Counted from the first letter of the stretch, positions 56,141 to 64,000 are shown. The stretch: DNA of 64,000 nucleotides from Saccharothrix sp. NRRL B-16314 (GCF_000716595.1 NZ_JNXC01000012.1:124001-188000); one strand, 5' to 3'. Notes: generated by a model not told the origin, from the sequence alone. Made by a program: numbers and translations.

Positions 56141-56653
56141 CGTGCCCCAGCCGGCGACGTGGTCCCACGAGTCCCGGCACCGGTCGCCCATGCCCTCGGC
56201 CAGGCACGTGGGCGTCGGCACGGTACCGGCAACTCCACACGTTGACGCTGATCGCGCACCCCCGGCAGGAGAGGTTCTCCGTCATCCCCGAGAATCTGCG
56301 TCGCCACTCGGCGTCGAGTGCGTAGACGTCCTCGCCAACGGGATCGGCTTCCCGCACAGGCAACAGGCGATAGGAAACCCCCGAAAGGGCACCGCGAATG
56401 GCCACGCCAGCCCGCGTTACCGAGTCGTTGCATCACGAGGGCTCAGCGGAGTGCCATGAGCCCTCCAACCAACAAGATCAGGGGCTAGCGCTGGTTCTCG
56501 CTCCGATGTTCCCCGAGGCCCGGAGCCTGCTGGAGAAGTACGAGTAGTTCCGCGACACCGTGCGGCCGTGGTCCGGGATGGCTGCTTCCGGAGGGCAGGG
56601 TCGGGCCGACGGCCCGACCCTGCCTCACGACTGCCTGCGTCAGCGGGCCTGGG
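56141..56653. other. Decayed spacer between the MFS remnant and the APH-like gene; no intact gene
   Basis: About 510 bp with no frame of convincing codon use over its length. A short plus-strand tail near 56503-56547 (MFPEARSLLEKYE then stop) could be the end of a lost gene. A Cys-rich minus-strand stretch near 56200-56300 was considered and rejected. Confidence 0.4.
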
Positions 56654-57463
56654 CTAACCCCGGACGGCCGCTTCCAGCAGTCCTCGGTGGCGGATCATCC
56701 AGGCGGCTGACCGGGCCCGCCAGGACAGCGCCCACAGCGGCCCCGGGTCGGTCGAGTCCGGGGTGATCCCCGCGTACGTCGCCTCGGCGGCGCAGTCGCG
56801 GATCGCGAACTCGATCATCCGGCTGACGAGCCCGTCCCGATCGCGGGACGGGAGTCCGTAGCCGTCGAGGAACAGTCCCACCTGCCGGGCGCGGTGGTCC
56901 GCGTCGGGCAGGTCGTTGCGCTCGGCGACGTCGTCGTCGTGCAACTGGGCGTTCCACCACGCCGCGGCGGCGATCTCGTCGAGTCGGTCGACGGGACCGG
57001 CGAGGGTCCAGTCGATGAGCCCGACGGGGAGGCCGTCGCGGGCCACGATGTGCCATGGACCGGCGTCGCAGTGCCCGATCACGGTGTCCGGGCCGGTGTG
57101 GTGCATCCACCAGGGCTGCCACACCGAGTCGGGTGGCGGCAGGAACCCGGCGGTGGCGTCGTGCAGGTCGCGCAGCAGCGCACCGGCCTGCCGGACGCCT
57201 TCGTCAGTCCACGCGTGCGGGTGCACGATGGTTCCGTCGATGTAGGTCAGGACTTCGTTGCCGTCGGCGTCGATGCCGTCGCCGACCAGGCGGGGCGCGC
57301 CGGTGAAGCCGACGTCCTCCAGGTGGCGCAGCAGCGCGTGGACGGTCGTGGTCCAGGGTCGGGCGGGACGCAGGACGGTCCCGTCCGAGTGGGTGACGTC
57401 GCTTGGTCCGCCTTCGGCCGCGGTCAACGGCTGTGCGGGTGGTCCGGATTGCGAGGAATGCAC
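56654..57463 (-). CDS. Aminoglycoside phosphotransferase/choline-kinase fold protein with variant catalytic loop
   Basis: 269 residues of the APH phosphotransferase family. EVLTYIDGTIVHPHAWTDEG, then the catalytic loop VIGHCDAGPWHIVARDG, then GLIDWTLAGPVDRLDEIAAA. H131 and D133 are retained, but the metal-binding Asn expected in HxDxxxxN is His138, and the DFG-like position is D151-W-T. Either specificity has shifted or activity is reduced. GTG 57463 has GAGGAGA 7 nt upstream, so expression seems intact. It should be named by fold only; aminoglycoside resistance is not supported. Confidence 0.85.
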   Translation of the reverse strand: MHSSQSGPPAQPLTAAEGGPSDVTHSDGTVLRPARPWTTTVHALLRHLEDVGFTGAPRLVGDGIDADGNEVLTYIDGTIVHPHAWTDEGVRQAGALLRDLHDATAGFLPPPDSVWQPWWMHHTGPDTVIGHCDAGPWHIVARDGLPVGLIDWTLAGPVDRLDEIAAAAWWNAQLHDDDVAERNDLPDADHRARQVGLFLDGYGLPSRDRDGLVSRMIEFAIRDCAAEATYAGITPDSTDPGPLWALSWRARSAAWMIRHRGLLEAAVRG

Positions 57464-57768
57464 GGATTTCTCCTCGTGGAGTGCGGTACGCGGGTCACGG
57501 CACCGCGCGCGGCGATGCCTGCGGCCTGCGGGAGGAACCCCGCGGGCCGGTGAGGACCGCTCCGAGTCGAGGAGGGGTGCGCGCTCTCTCTCGCTGCTAC
57601 GGCCGGCGACGTGCCGGCGGCACGGTCAGCGCGCGGCGCGCTCCCCGGTCGGAGCGATCATGACTCCACCGGAAACCATGCACGTCATCGTCAGCCTCCT
57701 GAACAACCGAAGCTTGATCAACCGGACGGGCTCGACGCTACCGACCCGCCCCGGCCCGCTCAACCGGT
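57464..57768. other. Upstream region of the APH-like gene; no gene seen
   Basis: 305 bp presumably carrying the minus-strand promoter. It contains a GCCGGC-gacgt-GCCGGC dyad near 57602-57618. A short plus-strand frame starting at 57678 was not convincing. Confidence 0.35.
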
Positions 57769-58134
57769 TTACGGGTGGTCGGCGGGGGACGGCGTCGCGT
57801 CCGCGGACTTCTTGACCGAGATCCTGAACAGGCCGGACTCGTCCTCGTAACTCGGCTCGGTCAGGGCGAGTGCACCGTCGCCGACCTGGTCGGCGAGTTG
57901 GGCCACCAACTCCGTGTTGGCACGTGCGGCGCTCGTGTCATGGTCCCGATCGGGCCACGCGTCGGAGGTGCATAGGGGCCACCCGTCCGCAGCGGACACG
58001 ACCTGGATGTTCCCGCCGTGCCGCCGGTGCTTCTCGCTCCACCACAGGTCCACTCCGGCCGTGGGGCCGGGCGTGGAGTTCCGGCGCCAGATGCACCCTG
58101 GCGTAAAGCCCTCAGCCCACACCGGAGCTTCCAC
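57769..58134 (-). pseudogene. Truncated IS5-type (DDE_Tnp_4) transposase
   Basis: 121 codons, clearly the middle of a transposase common in actinomycetes: RRNSTPGPTAGVDLWWSEKH, then RRHGGNIQVVSAADGWPLCT and DAWPDRDHDTSAARANTELV, ending in FRISVKKSADATPSP and a stop. The N-terminal HTH region is missing, and the C-terminal third with the last acidic residue is lost or replaced. No intact element ends are seen. It marks this region as transposon-scarred. Confidence 0.75.
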
Positions 58135-58347
58135 CGCGGGTCAGCGATGCCGCCTGAATTCCTGGTTCCTACGGCGACTCCGGCACGGGCCGCCACCAAC
58201 GTGTCGGGTGTGGGTGGGCGATGCCGGCACCGAACGGGGCGGGTTCGACCAGAGATGCCGAGTCAAGACAAGTCGCCGCATTTCGACGCGTACCCCACTT
58301 CACTGCGGTCACGCACGTCCACTGCTTGACAGGGCCTGGGTGTTCGC

Positions 58348-58389
58348 CGGTGTTGTGGTGGATAACGACCCTTATCCACCACAACACCG
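58348..58389. repeat. 18-bp-arm perfect inverted repeat containing DnaA-box-like sequence
   Basis: CGGTGTTGTGGTGGATAA (58348-58365) and TTATCCACCACAACACCG (58372-58389) are exact complements separated by 6 nt. Each arm contains TTATCCACC, one base from the DnaA-box consensus TTATCCACA. Role unknown. Confidence 0.8.
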
Positions 58390-58629
58390 TTACAGATCAT
58401 GCGCCTCCGGCCCTCCATGGCGGTGGAGGAGGGGCGGTAGCGGCTGCGGTCGTGGCCGTCGTGCGCCGTCGTCTGGATCGGTCACTGACATCCGGCCGGC
58501 GCACCCGCTGACAGTTCGCGTGCGAACGCGCTGACACGTTGCTGCATATGCCCAGCTCAGGCGCTGACGGTTCCGCTGCGCGTCACGACTTGTTCGCAGC
58601 AGTGCTCCGCTGACAACCCGTCCGAAACC

Positions 58630-58662
58630 TGACTTCCGATAAGGTTCACTTATCGGAAGTCA
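58630..58662. repeat. 14-bp-arm perfect inverted repeat upstream of the zinc-finger coiled-coil gene
   Basis: TGACTTCCGATAAG (58630-58643) and CTTATCGGAAGTCA (58649-58662) are exact complements with a 5-nt spacer. It lies 74 bp upstream of GTG 58737. It could be an operator for that protein, a recombinase target or an element end. Confidence 0.8.
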
Positions 58663-58736
58663 CCAAATTCCCACCTGATAGCGTTGCGTTGCGCCCTTTA
58701 ACGTTTGTAGTGACGGAATAGTGCTACGATATTGGG

Positions 58737-59924
58737 GTGACGACGACCGAAGCCGGCTCCACGACCTGCAACTACCCCGGCTGCACTCGACCGGTGTTCC
58801 GGGGCAGCGGGCCGGGGCGGCCGGCTGAGTACTGCGACCTGCCGGAACACACCCGGTGGCGTGCCTGGCGGGAACGGCAGCGGTTGGCGCAGGGAGCGGA
58901 GGCGGAGCAGGAGATCGTCACCGTGACGAAAGGCCCGCAGGGGATCACCGCGGGCAAGATCAGGGCTGAGGAACTGTTGGAGCGGTTCCGGGTGCTCACC
59001 GAGCAGATGTCGACCACGCTCACCGGTGCGGTCGCCGAACTGTCCGCGATCGCCGATCCCAGCGTGGCCGAGATCCAGGTGCAGGCGGTCGAGGCCGAGG
59101 CAGCCCGACGGGTCGCCGAGGCCGAGGCGGCGATCGCCAAGGCGGAACGGCGGCGACGCGACGCCGAGCAAGCCCGGCACGCCGCCGAAGCGACCACCGA
59201 GGACGCGGTGCGTGCCGCCGAACGAGCCGAACAGGACGCCGAAGCCGCCTACGAACAGCGCGACGCCGCACGCGCCGAAGCCGACGCCGCCGTCGCACGG
59301 GCCGAGAACGAGATCGCCACCATCCGCATCGAAGCCGCAGCGGCCGTGGACGAGATCCGGCGCGACGCCCAGGCCCAGGTCGAGCAGGCGAAAGCCGACG
59401 CGGTCACCCATGCCGAACAGGCCCGACGGCAGGCCGTGCGCGAAATCGACCAGGTCCGCGCGGACACCCAAGCCCAGATCGACCAGGTTCGGCAGGACGC
59501 GCAGGCCCAGGTCGACCGCGCCCAGGCTGACGCGCGAGCCCGCGTCGACCAGGCCGTCGCCGAAGCCAAGGCCGGCGTCGAGCAGGCACAGGCCGCCGCA
59601 CGGGCCGAGGCCGACGCCGCGAACGCCGCGAGGGTCAGGGCCGAACGCGCCGAGCAGTCAGCCCAGGACGCCCGAGCCGAACTGCACCGCGCCCGCGCGG
59701 AGCTGACCGAACAACGCGACACCCACCGCGCCCAACTCGACCAAGCCGAACGCGCCGCCCGCGAACGCCTCGACGCCTTGGAGGAAGCCCGAGCGCAGAC
59801 GCTGGTCCGAGCCGAACGCGCCGAGAGTCAACTCGACCGCCTGCACGTCGAACTCGACGCCCTGCGCGCCGAGCGCACACCGGACCGTCAGATCGGCACG
59901 GACGACGCGCCGTCGGGCAGGTAG
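58737..59924 (+). CDS. CCCH zinc-finger long coiled-coil protein (KfrA/TnpC-like), function unknown
   Basis: 395 residues. The N-terminus has C11-x4-C16-x16-C33-x4-H38 (CNYPGC ... EYCDLPEHT), a small zinc finger of a type seen in actinobacterial plasmid or transposon accessory proteins. The rest (about 95-385) is one continuous Ala/Glu/Arg/Gln coiled coil with recurring RAEAEQA- and QVRQDAQAQVDRA-type heptads. It resembles KfrA-like plasmid structural proteins or recombinase helper proteins, not an enzyme. GTG 58737 has TACGAT 6 nt upstream (leaderless). The repeats upstream are probable binding sites. The last 37 bp overlap the convergent lysR gene. Confidence 0.75.
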   Translation: MTTTEAGSTTCNYPGCTRPVFRGSGPGRPAEYCDLPEHTRWRAWRERQRLAQGAEAEQEIVTVTKGPQGITAGKIRAEELLERFRVLTEQMSTTLTGAVAELSAIADPSVAEIQVQAVEAEAARRVAEAEAAIAKAERRRRDAEQARHAAEATTEDAVRAAERAEQDAEAAYEQRDAARAEADAAVARAENEIATIRIEAAAAVDEIRRDAQAQVEQAKADAVTHAEQARRQAVREIDQVRADTQAQIDQVRQDAQAQVDRAQADARARVDQAVAEAKAGVEQAQAAARAEADAANAARVRAERAEQSAQDARAELHRARAELTEQRDTHRAQLDQAERAARERLDALEEARAQTLVRAERAESQLDRLHVELDALRAERTPDRQIGTDDAPSGR

Positions 59925-60805
59925 CACAGGCAGCGCGCGCACGACTCGGCGAACACGTGCACCGCCTCGCGCCGGTCCTTGGTCCGCCACACGACGGCCA
60001 GCCGGCTGGGTGACAGGCCGAGCACCGGCCGGTGGACGACGTCCGCGCGCTGGGACACCTCGGCGTTCTCCGCGGGCAGCAGGACGATCCCGACACCGGC
60101 GGCGACCAGTTCGAAGCTCTCGTCGGGGTTCTCGGCCTCGGCCACCACGCGCGCGGGTGTGCGCCGGTGGTCCTCGGCCAACCAGAAGTCACGCAACGCC
60201 CCCGCCGACGGGGGATGCGCGATGAACGGTTCGGAGGCCAGTTCGGAGAACGGGATCGCAGTGCGCCCGGCCAGCGCGTGTCCGACCGGCAACGCCACCC
60301 AGCGCTCCTCGGTGCTGACCACCTTCCAGGTGAACTCGCCGGTGTCGGGCACCGGGAGCCAGGTGACGGCGACGTCGACCTCACCGCCGGCCAACCCGGC
60401 CGACGGGTCGCCCCAGGACACCTGCCGGAACTTGAGCCGCCAGTCCGGCAACTCCACGCCCATCCTGGCGGTGACCGACGGGATCAGGCCCCGGCCGATG
60501 CGGTTCTGGAACCCCACGGTGAGAACCATGTCCTGCCGGGCGACGACGTCCGCGACGTCGCGCCGCGCGTCCTCCCACCGCCCGATGATCGCGGACGCGT
60601 GGGTGAGCAGGGCGCGGCCCGCCGGAGTCAGCACGACCGAACGCCGGTCGCGTTCGAACAGCGCGGTGCGCAGGGACGACTCCAGCTGACGGATCTGCTT
60701 GCTCAGCGTGGGCTGCGAGATGAACAACCGGCTCGCCGCCCTGGTGAAGCTCAGTTCCTCGGCGACGGCCACGAAGTAGCGGAGGTCGCGCACGTGAACA
60801 TCCAT
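59888..60805 (-). CDS. LysR family transcriptional regulator
   Basis: 305 residues. The N-terminal winged helix is MDVHVRDLRYFVAVAEELSF, TRAASRLFISQPTLSKQIRQ, LESSLRTALFERDRRSVVLT, followed by a two-lobed periplasmic-binding-type effector domain (about 90-295; MVLTVGFQNRIGRGLIPSV, GVGIVLLPAENAEV). Divergent from the LLM oxidoreductase gene (start codons 92 bp apart), the usual LysR-target layout, so it probably controls that gene. Its 3' end overlaps the coiled-coil gene tail-to-tail by 37 bp. Confidence 0.92.
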   Translation of the reverse strand: MDVHVRDLRYFVAVAEELSFTRAASRLFISQPTLSKQIRQLESSLRTALFERDRRSVVLTPAGRALLTHASAIIGRWEDARRDVADVVARQDMVLTVGFQNRIGRGLIPSVTARMGVELPDWRLKFRQVSWGDPSAGLAGGEVDVAVTWLPVPDTGEFTWKVVSTEERWVALPVGHALAGRTAIPFSELASEPFIAHPPSAGALRDFWLAEDHRRTPARVVAEAENPDESFELVAAGVGIVLLPAENAEVSQRADVVHRPVLGLSPSRLAVVWRTKDRREAVHVFAESCARCLCYLPDGASSVPI

Positions 60806-60896
60806 AGCCCGAGGCTATGACAGAAGCTCTTGGACGAAGCGGTGCGAGCGGCCCGAGAATCGGTTCCGACGGGCGAGATCAACCGGAGGGACCGGC

Positions 60897-61751
60897 GTGG
60901 AGCTAGGTGTGTACGGGTTGAGCGCGAAGGCCACCCTGGGGCCGGTGGAGACCGTTCGGCTGGCCGAGTTGGCCGAGGGACTCGGCTACGGGTCGTGGTG
61001 GTGCGGCGAGCACGTGGTGCTGCCCAGCCCGCGGGTCGCGGAGTCGCCGATGGCGCCGGAGGACCCGATCCTCAACCCGCTGGTGCACCTGGCCTACGTG
61101 GCCGCGGTGACGAAGCGACTGGAGTTGGGCACGGGCGTGGTCATCCTGCCGCAGCACAACCCGCTCGTGCTGGCCAAGCAGGCGGCGAGTCTGGACGTGC
61201 TGTCGGGTGGCCGACTGCTGCTCGGGGTGGCCGGCGGTTACCTCAGGCAGGAGCTGTCCGCGCTCGGTGTGCCGATGGCGGAGCGCGGCAGCCGCACCGA
61301 CGACTACATCGACGCCATGCGCGCGTTGTGGAACGATCCCGCGCCGGTGGCGTTCCAGGGCAGGCATGTGTCGTTCCGCGACCTGGACGCCAACCCCCGG
61401 CCGACGACGCCGGGCGGTCCGCGCGTCGTCATCGGCGGGCACAGCCCCGCGGCGTTCCGCCGGGCCGTCGCCAAGGGGCACGGCTGGTTCGGCACGGGTT
61501 CGTCGCCCGACGAGCTGGTCGGGCACCTGCGCGGGCTGGAGGAGGCGGCTCGGCAGGTCGAGCGTCCACCGCACCTCGGCGAGCTGGAGATCACCTTCAT
61601 GCAGGTCGACCCGGTCGAGGTGGACGCCGACTCGGCCCGCCGCTACGCCGCGTTGGGCACGGCCCGATTGCTGGTGTACCCGCTGCCGCTGGAGGACCCG
61701 GACGACGTCGCGGACTTCCTGGTGCGGCACGCGGAACTGCCACGCGGGTGA
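60897..61751 (+). CDS. LLM class F420-dependent oxidoreductase (second)
   Basis: 284 residues of the luciferase-like family: MELGVYGLSAKATLGPVETV, ELGTGVVILPQHNPLVLAKQ, AASLDVLSGGRLLLGVAGGY, LRQELSALGVPMAERGSRTD. The last two form the F420/FMN phosphate region of the TIGR03619-type proteins. GTG 60897 has GGAGGG about 6 nt upstream. Probably regulated by the divergent LysR protein. Substrate unknown. Convergent with the FAD monooxygenase (10-bp gap). Confidence 0.9.
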   Translation: MELGVYGLSAKATLGPVETVRLAELAEGLGYGSWWCGEHVVLPSPRVAESPMAPEDPILNPLVHLAYVAAVTKRLELGTGVVILPQHNPLVLAKQAASLDVLSGGRLLLGVAGGYLRQELSALGVPMAERGSRTDDYIDAMRALWNDPAPVAFQGRHVSFRDLDANPRPTTPGGPRVVIGGHSPAAFRRAVAKGHGWFGTGSSPDELVGHLRGLEEAARQVERPPHLGELEITFMQVDPVEVDADSARRYAALGTARLLVYPLPLEDPDDVADFLVRHAELPRG

Positions 61752-61760
61752 ACGGGGTGG

Positions 61761-62888
61761 TCAGCCGATGGTGACGGGCTTGCCCACCAGGCTGGTGGCC
61801 ACCACCCGGTCGACGCCGGGCAGGTTCGACAGCCTCATCGCCACCCGCCGCGCCCACAGCCGGCGCGGTGACGAGGGCAGGAACCACCGCGCGCCCGACC
61901 GGGCGACCTGCTGCTTGTCCACCACGACGGGCCGCCACGCGCGTTCGTACGCGGTCAGGTCGTCCAGGTGGTCGGCCAGCACGTACGCGCCGCCGATCCC
62001 GAGCGACGCGCCCTGCCCGGCCAGCAACGACACCGCGCCGCACGCGTCCCCGACCAGCACCACCCGCCCGAACGACCAGCGCGGCAGTTCCACCTGCGCG
62101 ACCTGGTCGTAGTAGATCTCCGCCGGGCACCGCGCCAACGCCCGCGGCACGACCCAGCCGAGCGACCCGTACGCCTCCATCACGGCGGTTCGGGGGTCCT
62201 CGGGCAGGTCGGGTGACGAGGTCCGGTGCACGGTGAACGCGGCCACCCGCCCGTCGCGCAGCCCGTAGAACCCGACCTGCCGGCCGACCGTGTCGGTGAC
62301 GCAGAACCGTCCGGCGACCAGCGCGTGGATCTCGGGGTCGTCGAACGTGAACGCTGCGGTGTGGAATCCCAGGTGGCGCAGGTGCCCCTCGCCGAACACG
62401 AGCCGCCGCACGGTGGAGTGCACGCCGTCGGCGCCGACCAGCAGGTCACCGGAGACCGCCGAACCGTCGGACAGTCGCGCGGTGACACCGGCGTCGGAGT
62501 CCTCGACACCGACCACGCCGGCGCCGAACCGCAGCGTCACCCCGGTGGGCAGGTCTTCCCGGAGCGCGCGCTCCAGGTCCGGCCGCATGATGCTCAGCAG
62601 CCTGCCGTCCACCGCCCGCGCGAGCCGGTCGAACCGCAGCCCGGCCACCCGGCGGCCCCGACGGTCGACGTACGCCGCCTCCTCGACCCGGTAGCCCGCT
62701 TCCTCCAGGCGTGGCAGCACGCCCATCCGCTCGGCGGCGTCGTAGCCCGGTCCGAAGAAGTCGATCATGTAGCCGGTGGTGCGCGGTCCGGCGGCCCGTT
62801 CCAGCACGACGACCTCGTGCCCGAGCGTCCGCAGCCGGTGTGCCGACGCCAACCCGGCGATCCCCGCCCCGCTGATCAGGACCTTCAC
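61761..62888 (-). CDS. FAD-dependent monooxygenase (class A aromatic hydroxylase-like)
   Basis: 375 residues. KVLISGAGIAGLASAHRLRT is the FAD Rossmann motif (GAGIAG at 7-12), DLLVGADGVHSTVRRLVFGE the DG motif, and RVVLVGDACGAVSLLAGQGA the GD motif with the ribityl site. Related to TetX- and PgaE-type hydroxylases acting on polycyclic or drug substrates. GTG 62888 overlaps the TetR stop (GTGA), so the regulator and enzyme are coupled. This TetR-monooxygenase unit looks like an inducible detoxification operon; the substrate is not predictable. Confidence 0.9.
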   Translation of the reverse strand: MKVLISGAGIAGLASAHRLRTLGHEVVVLERAAGPRTTGYMIDFFGPGYDAAERMGVLPRLEEAGYRVEEAAYVDRRGRRVAGLRFDRLARAVDGRLLSIMRPDLERALREDLPTGVTLRFGAGVVGVEDSDAGVTARLSDGSAVSGDLLVGADGVHSTVRRLVFGEGHLRHLGFHTAAFTFDDPEIHALVAGRFCVTDTVGRQVGFYGLRDGRVAAFTVHRTSSPDLPEDPRTAVMEAYGSLGWVVPRALARCPAEIYYDQVAQVELPRWSFGRVVLVGDACGAVSLLAGQGASLGIGGAYVLADHLDDLTAYERAWRPVVVDKQQVARSGARWFLPSSPRRLWARRVAMRLSNLPGVDRVVATSLVGKPVTIG

Positions 62889-63406
62889 CGCAACGCCCTC
62901 CCCAGCACCGGCACGACGACGTCGGAGGTCAGGTCCGGGGAGAGGGCGCGGTGCAGCAGGACGCCGTCGACGGCTGCGGCCAGCACGGCCGCGGTCTCGA
63001 CCGGTGTGGGCACGTCCCGCGCGGCCAGCCACTCGGCGAGCGTGCGGCGGAAGTCGACCAGCACCTCGCCGACGGCCTGGCGCAGTTCGTCGTTGCGTGT
63101 GGCGGCGAGCAGCGTCTCGGTGAACAGTTCCTGCCCGCCGTGGCCGTCCAGCGCCTCCAGCAGCCGGGTCAGCACGTCGGCCGGTGTGGACGACGCGTCG
63201 AGCAGGTGCCCGAGGTCGTCCACGGCGGACTTCAGCGCGCCGACGGAGGCCTGCACGAGCACCGCCTGCACCGAGTGGAAGTGGTAGTGCACGACCCCGG
63301 AGCCGACGCCGGCGCGGTCGGCGAGCATGCGGGTGCTGACCGCTCCCCAGCCCTTCTCGGCGATGAGTTCCGTGGCCGCGCGCAGCAGCCGTTCGCGAAC
63401 CGTCAT
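62885..63406 (-). CDS. TetR/AcrR family transcriptional regulator
   Basis: 173 residues: MTVRERLLRAATELIAEKGW, GAVSTRMLADRAGVGSGVVH, YHFHSVQAVLVQASVGALKS, followed by a helical ligand domain. ATG 63406 directly abuts an inverted repeat, and TACGAT lies 6 nt upstream on the minus strand, so the message is probably leaderless and autorepressed. First gene of the tetR-monooxygenase operon. The effector is presumably the monooxygenase substrate. Confidence 0.92.
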   Translation of the reverse strand: MTVRERLLRAATELIAEKGWGAVSTRMLADRAGVGSGVVHYHFHSVQAVLVQASVGALKSAVDDLGHLLDASSTPADVLTRLLEALDGHGGQELFTETLLAATRNDELRQAVGEVLVDFRRTLAEWLAARDVPTPVETAAVLAAAVDGVLLHRALSPDLTSDVVVPVLGRALR

Positions 63407-63434
63407 TGGACGATCGTACTGGACGATTGTCCAA
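63406..63434 (-). promoter_or_regulatory. tetR operator/promoter
   Basis: TTGGACGATCGT and ACGATTGTCCAA, separated by 5 nt, form an inverted repeat with one mismatch at 63406-63434, ending at the start codon. The minus-strand -10 TACGAT (63418-63413) lies inside it. Position and size fit TetR autorepression. Confidence 0.7.
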
Positions 63435-63461
63435 AGCGTCTGCCCAAGGCGTTCGTCCAGG

Positions 63462-64000
63462 TCACAGAATTTCCAGCCGGACGTCGCCGGTGGCGCCCGC
63501 GAACGCCAGCAACCGGGCGCCTTCGGACTCGACGTCGGCCTTCTGCGCGCTGGTCAACGGCCGGAACAGCTCGACGTCCAGCCCGTCGCCGGTGATCTTC
63601 CAGGTGCCGTGGACGACGCCGTCCACCAGCAGCGTCGGCTTGCCGCCGACCACGATCCCGCGCCGGTAGTCCTCGTCGGAGATGACGCGGGTGCGGTCGT
63701 CGTGGCCGAGCAGGAGGTTGTCGAACTCGGGCAGGAACCGCGCCGGCGCGGGTGTGTCGGGGTCGGGCAGCGGGCCGTCCGGCACGTCGTACAGGGTGCG
63801 TCCGCGTTCGTCGGTGAAGGTCCGCAGATCCATCGCCTCGACCACGGGCTTGAGCCGGGTCATGCCCGCCCAGGTCTGCACGTCCCGCACCGAGGCCGGT
63901 CCGAACGCGGCGAGGTAGCGGCGCACGAACTGCTCGGGGGACGTGGCGGGTTCGGCGGTGCCCAGCCAGGTCGAGGCGGTCGTCCACGCCGCCGCTCCGG
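63462..64000 (-). CDS. AlkZ-like winged-helix (HTH_42) family protein, third copy; N-terminus beyond window edge
   Basis: About 179 C-terminal codons are visible, open through the right edge. TWLGTAEPATSPEQFVRRYL, AAFGPASVRDVQTWAGMTRL, then LPEFDNLLLGHDDRTRVISD, YRRGIVVGGKPTLLVDGVVH and GTWKITGDG match the C-terminal half of AlkZ-like winged-helix proteins. The catalytic motif would be in the missing part. Located upstream of tetR in the same direction, with a 55-bp gap holding the tetR operator, so it is a separate unit. Confidence 0.85.
   Translation of the reverse strand, partial: GAAAWTTASTWLGTAEPATSPEQFVRRYLAAFGPASVRDVQTWAGMTRLKPVVEAMDLRTFTDERGRTLYDVPDGPLPDPDTPAPARFLPEFDNLLLGHDDRTRVISDEDYRRGIVVGGKPTLLVDGVVHGTWKITGDGLDVELFRPLTSAQKADVESEGARLLAFAGATGDVRLEIL

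Larger units (their letters stand above)
58135..58736. other. 600-bp non-coding region with two long inverted repeats and iterated CGCTGAC motifs
   Basis: No gene seen. The stretch carries an 18-bp-arm repeat (58348-58389), four copies of CGCTGAC at 58506, 58529, 58562 and 58608, a GTTCGC-gt-GCGAAC dyad at 58513-58526, and a 14-bp-arm repeat at 58630-58662. TACGAT at 58725-58730 is a likely -10 for the gene at 58737. This density of repeats suggests an origin, recombination site or regulatory centre for an adjoining element. Confidence 0.55.

Noticed and set aside
56200..56405. Cys-containing short peptide (ENLSCRGCAISVNVWSC) that might be a RiPP precursor
   Set aside because: No leader-like region, no modification enzymes nearby, and the frame continues into nonsense; it lies inside decayed DNA.
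57678..57815. Short plus-strand frame (MHVIVSLLNNRSLINRTGST...) as a leader peptide for a resistance gene
   Set aside because: It runs opposite to the APH-like gene and ends inside the transposase remnant; no attenuator pairing was seen.
58506..58614. Four CGCTGAC copies as plasmid iterons
   Set aside because: Spacing is irregular (23, 33 and 46 nt) and no Rep gene is adjacent, so an iteron origin cannot be claimed; the motifs are noted only as part of the repeat region.

Overview
The window is high-GC DNA with strong third-position G/C bias, many GTG/TTG starts and short leaderless promoters. It also carries actinobacterial hallmarks: a PknG-GlnH-GlnX signalling operon, a UppP/histidine-phosphatase pair, F420-type luciferase-like oxidoreductases and GT-C glycosyltransferases resembling AftA. 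This points to a filamentous actinomycete, most likely of the order Pseudonocardiales (Saccharothrix/Actinosynnema/Amycolatopsis-like). That placement is inferred from gene content, not from a marker gene. I saw no rRNA or tRNA gene, CRISPR array or large biosynthetic cluster.

Region by region. 0-8.4 kb: a UvrA-like ABC ATPase (cut by the left edge) divergent from a TetR regulator, an NAD(P)H:quinone-type flavoprotein divergent from an XRE/MmyB regulator, a PrmC-related methyltransferase, a GNAT-DinB fusion coupled to an AlkZ/YcaQ-like winged-helix protein, and a PadR regulator. 8.4-12.3 kb: a coupled SNF2 helicase/SWIM zinc-finger pair closed by a 30-bp perfect palindrome. 12.4-19.5 kb: a lipoprotein beta-propeller with a small partner, a zincin-like protein, a Tat-exported beta-carbonic anhydrase, an aldo/keto reductase, and the LLM oxidoreductase-UppP-phosphatase operon. 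19.5-28.4 kb: a tyrosine recombinase, an ArsR regulator, then a surface-polysaccharide block (two tandem GT-C paralogues, a GT2 enzyme, a flippase) and an MBL hydrolase coupled to a propeller protein. 29.4-37.2 kb: a first ECF sigma/YCII pair, SnoaL-like, PEP-mutase-like and thioesterase genes, and a 1301-residue HrpA helicase.

37.2-40.5 kb is a poorly characterised accessory stretch: a MarR remnant, an unrecognised 417-residue helical/coiled-coil protein, and two small membrane proteins transcribed away from it. 40.5-46.4 kb holds glnX-glnH-pknG plus a zinc-ribbon PP2C phosphatase, which together look like an amino-acid-sensing phosphorylation module. 46.5-54.2 kb: NADAR, PNPOx-like and ABM-like proteins, a threonine aldolase, a second ECF sigma/YCII pair, MarR plus MDR oxidoreductase, a second AlkZ-like protein and a GNAT. 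54.3-55.8 kb: a rifampicin monooxygenase (Rox-type) preceded by an inverted repeat like the rifamycin-associated element.

55.8-60 kb is decayed accessory DNA: an MFS remnant, an aminoglycoside-phosphotransferase-fold protein, a truncated IS5-type transposase, two long inverted repeats and a CCCH zinc-finger coiled-coil protein. 59.9-64 kb: a LysR regulator, an LLM oxidoreductase, and a TetR/FAD-monooxygenase operon with a visible operator. A third AlkZ-like gene is cut by the right edge. Many genes are translationally coupled through 4-bp GTGA/ATGA overlaps.
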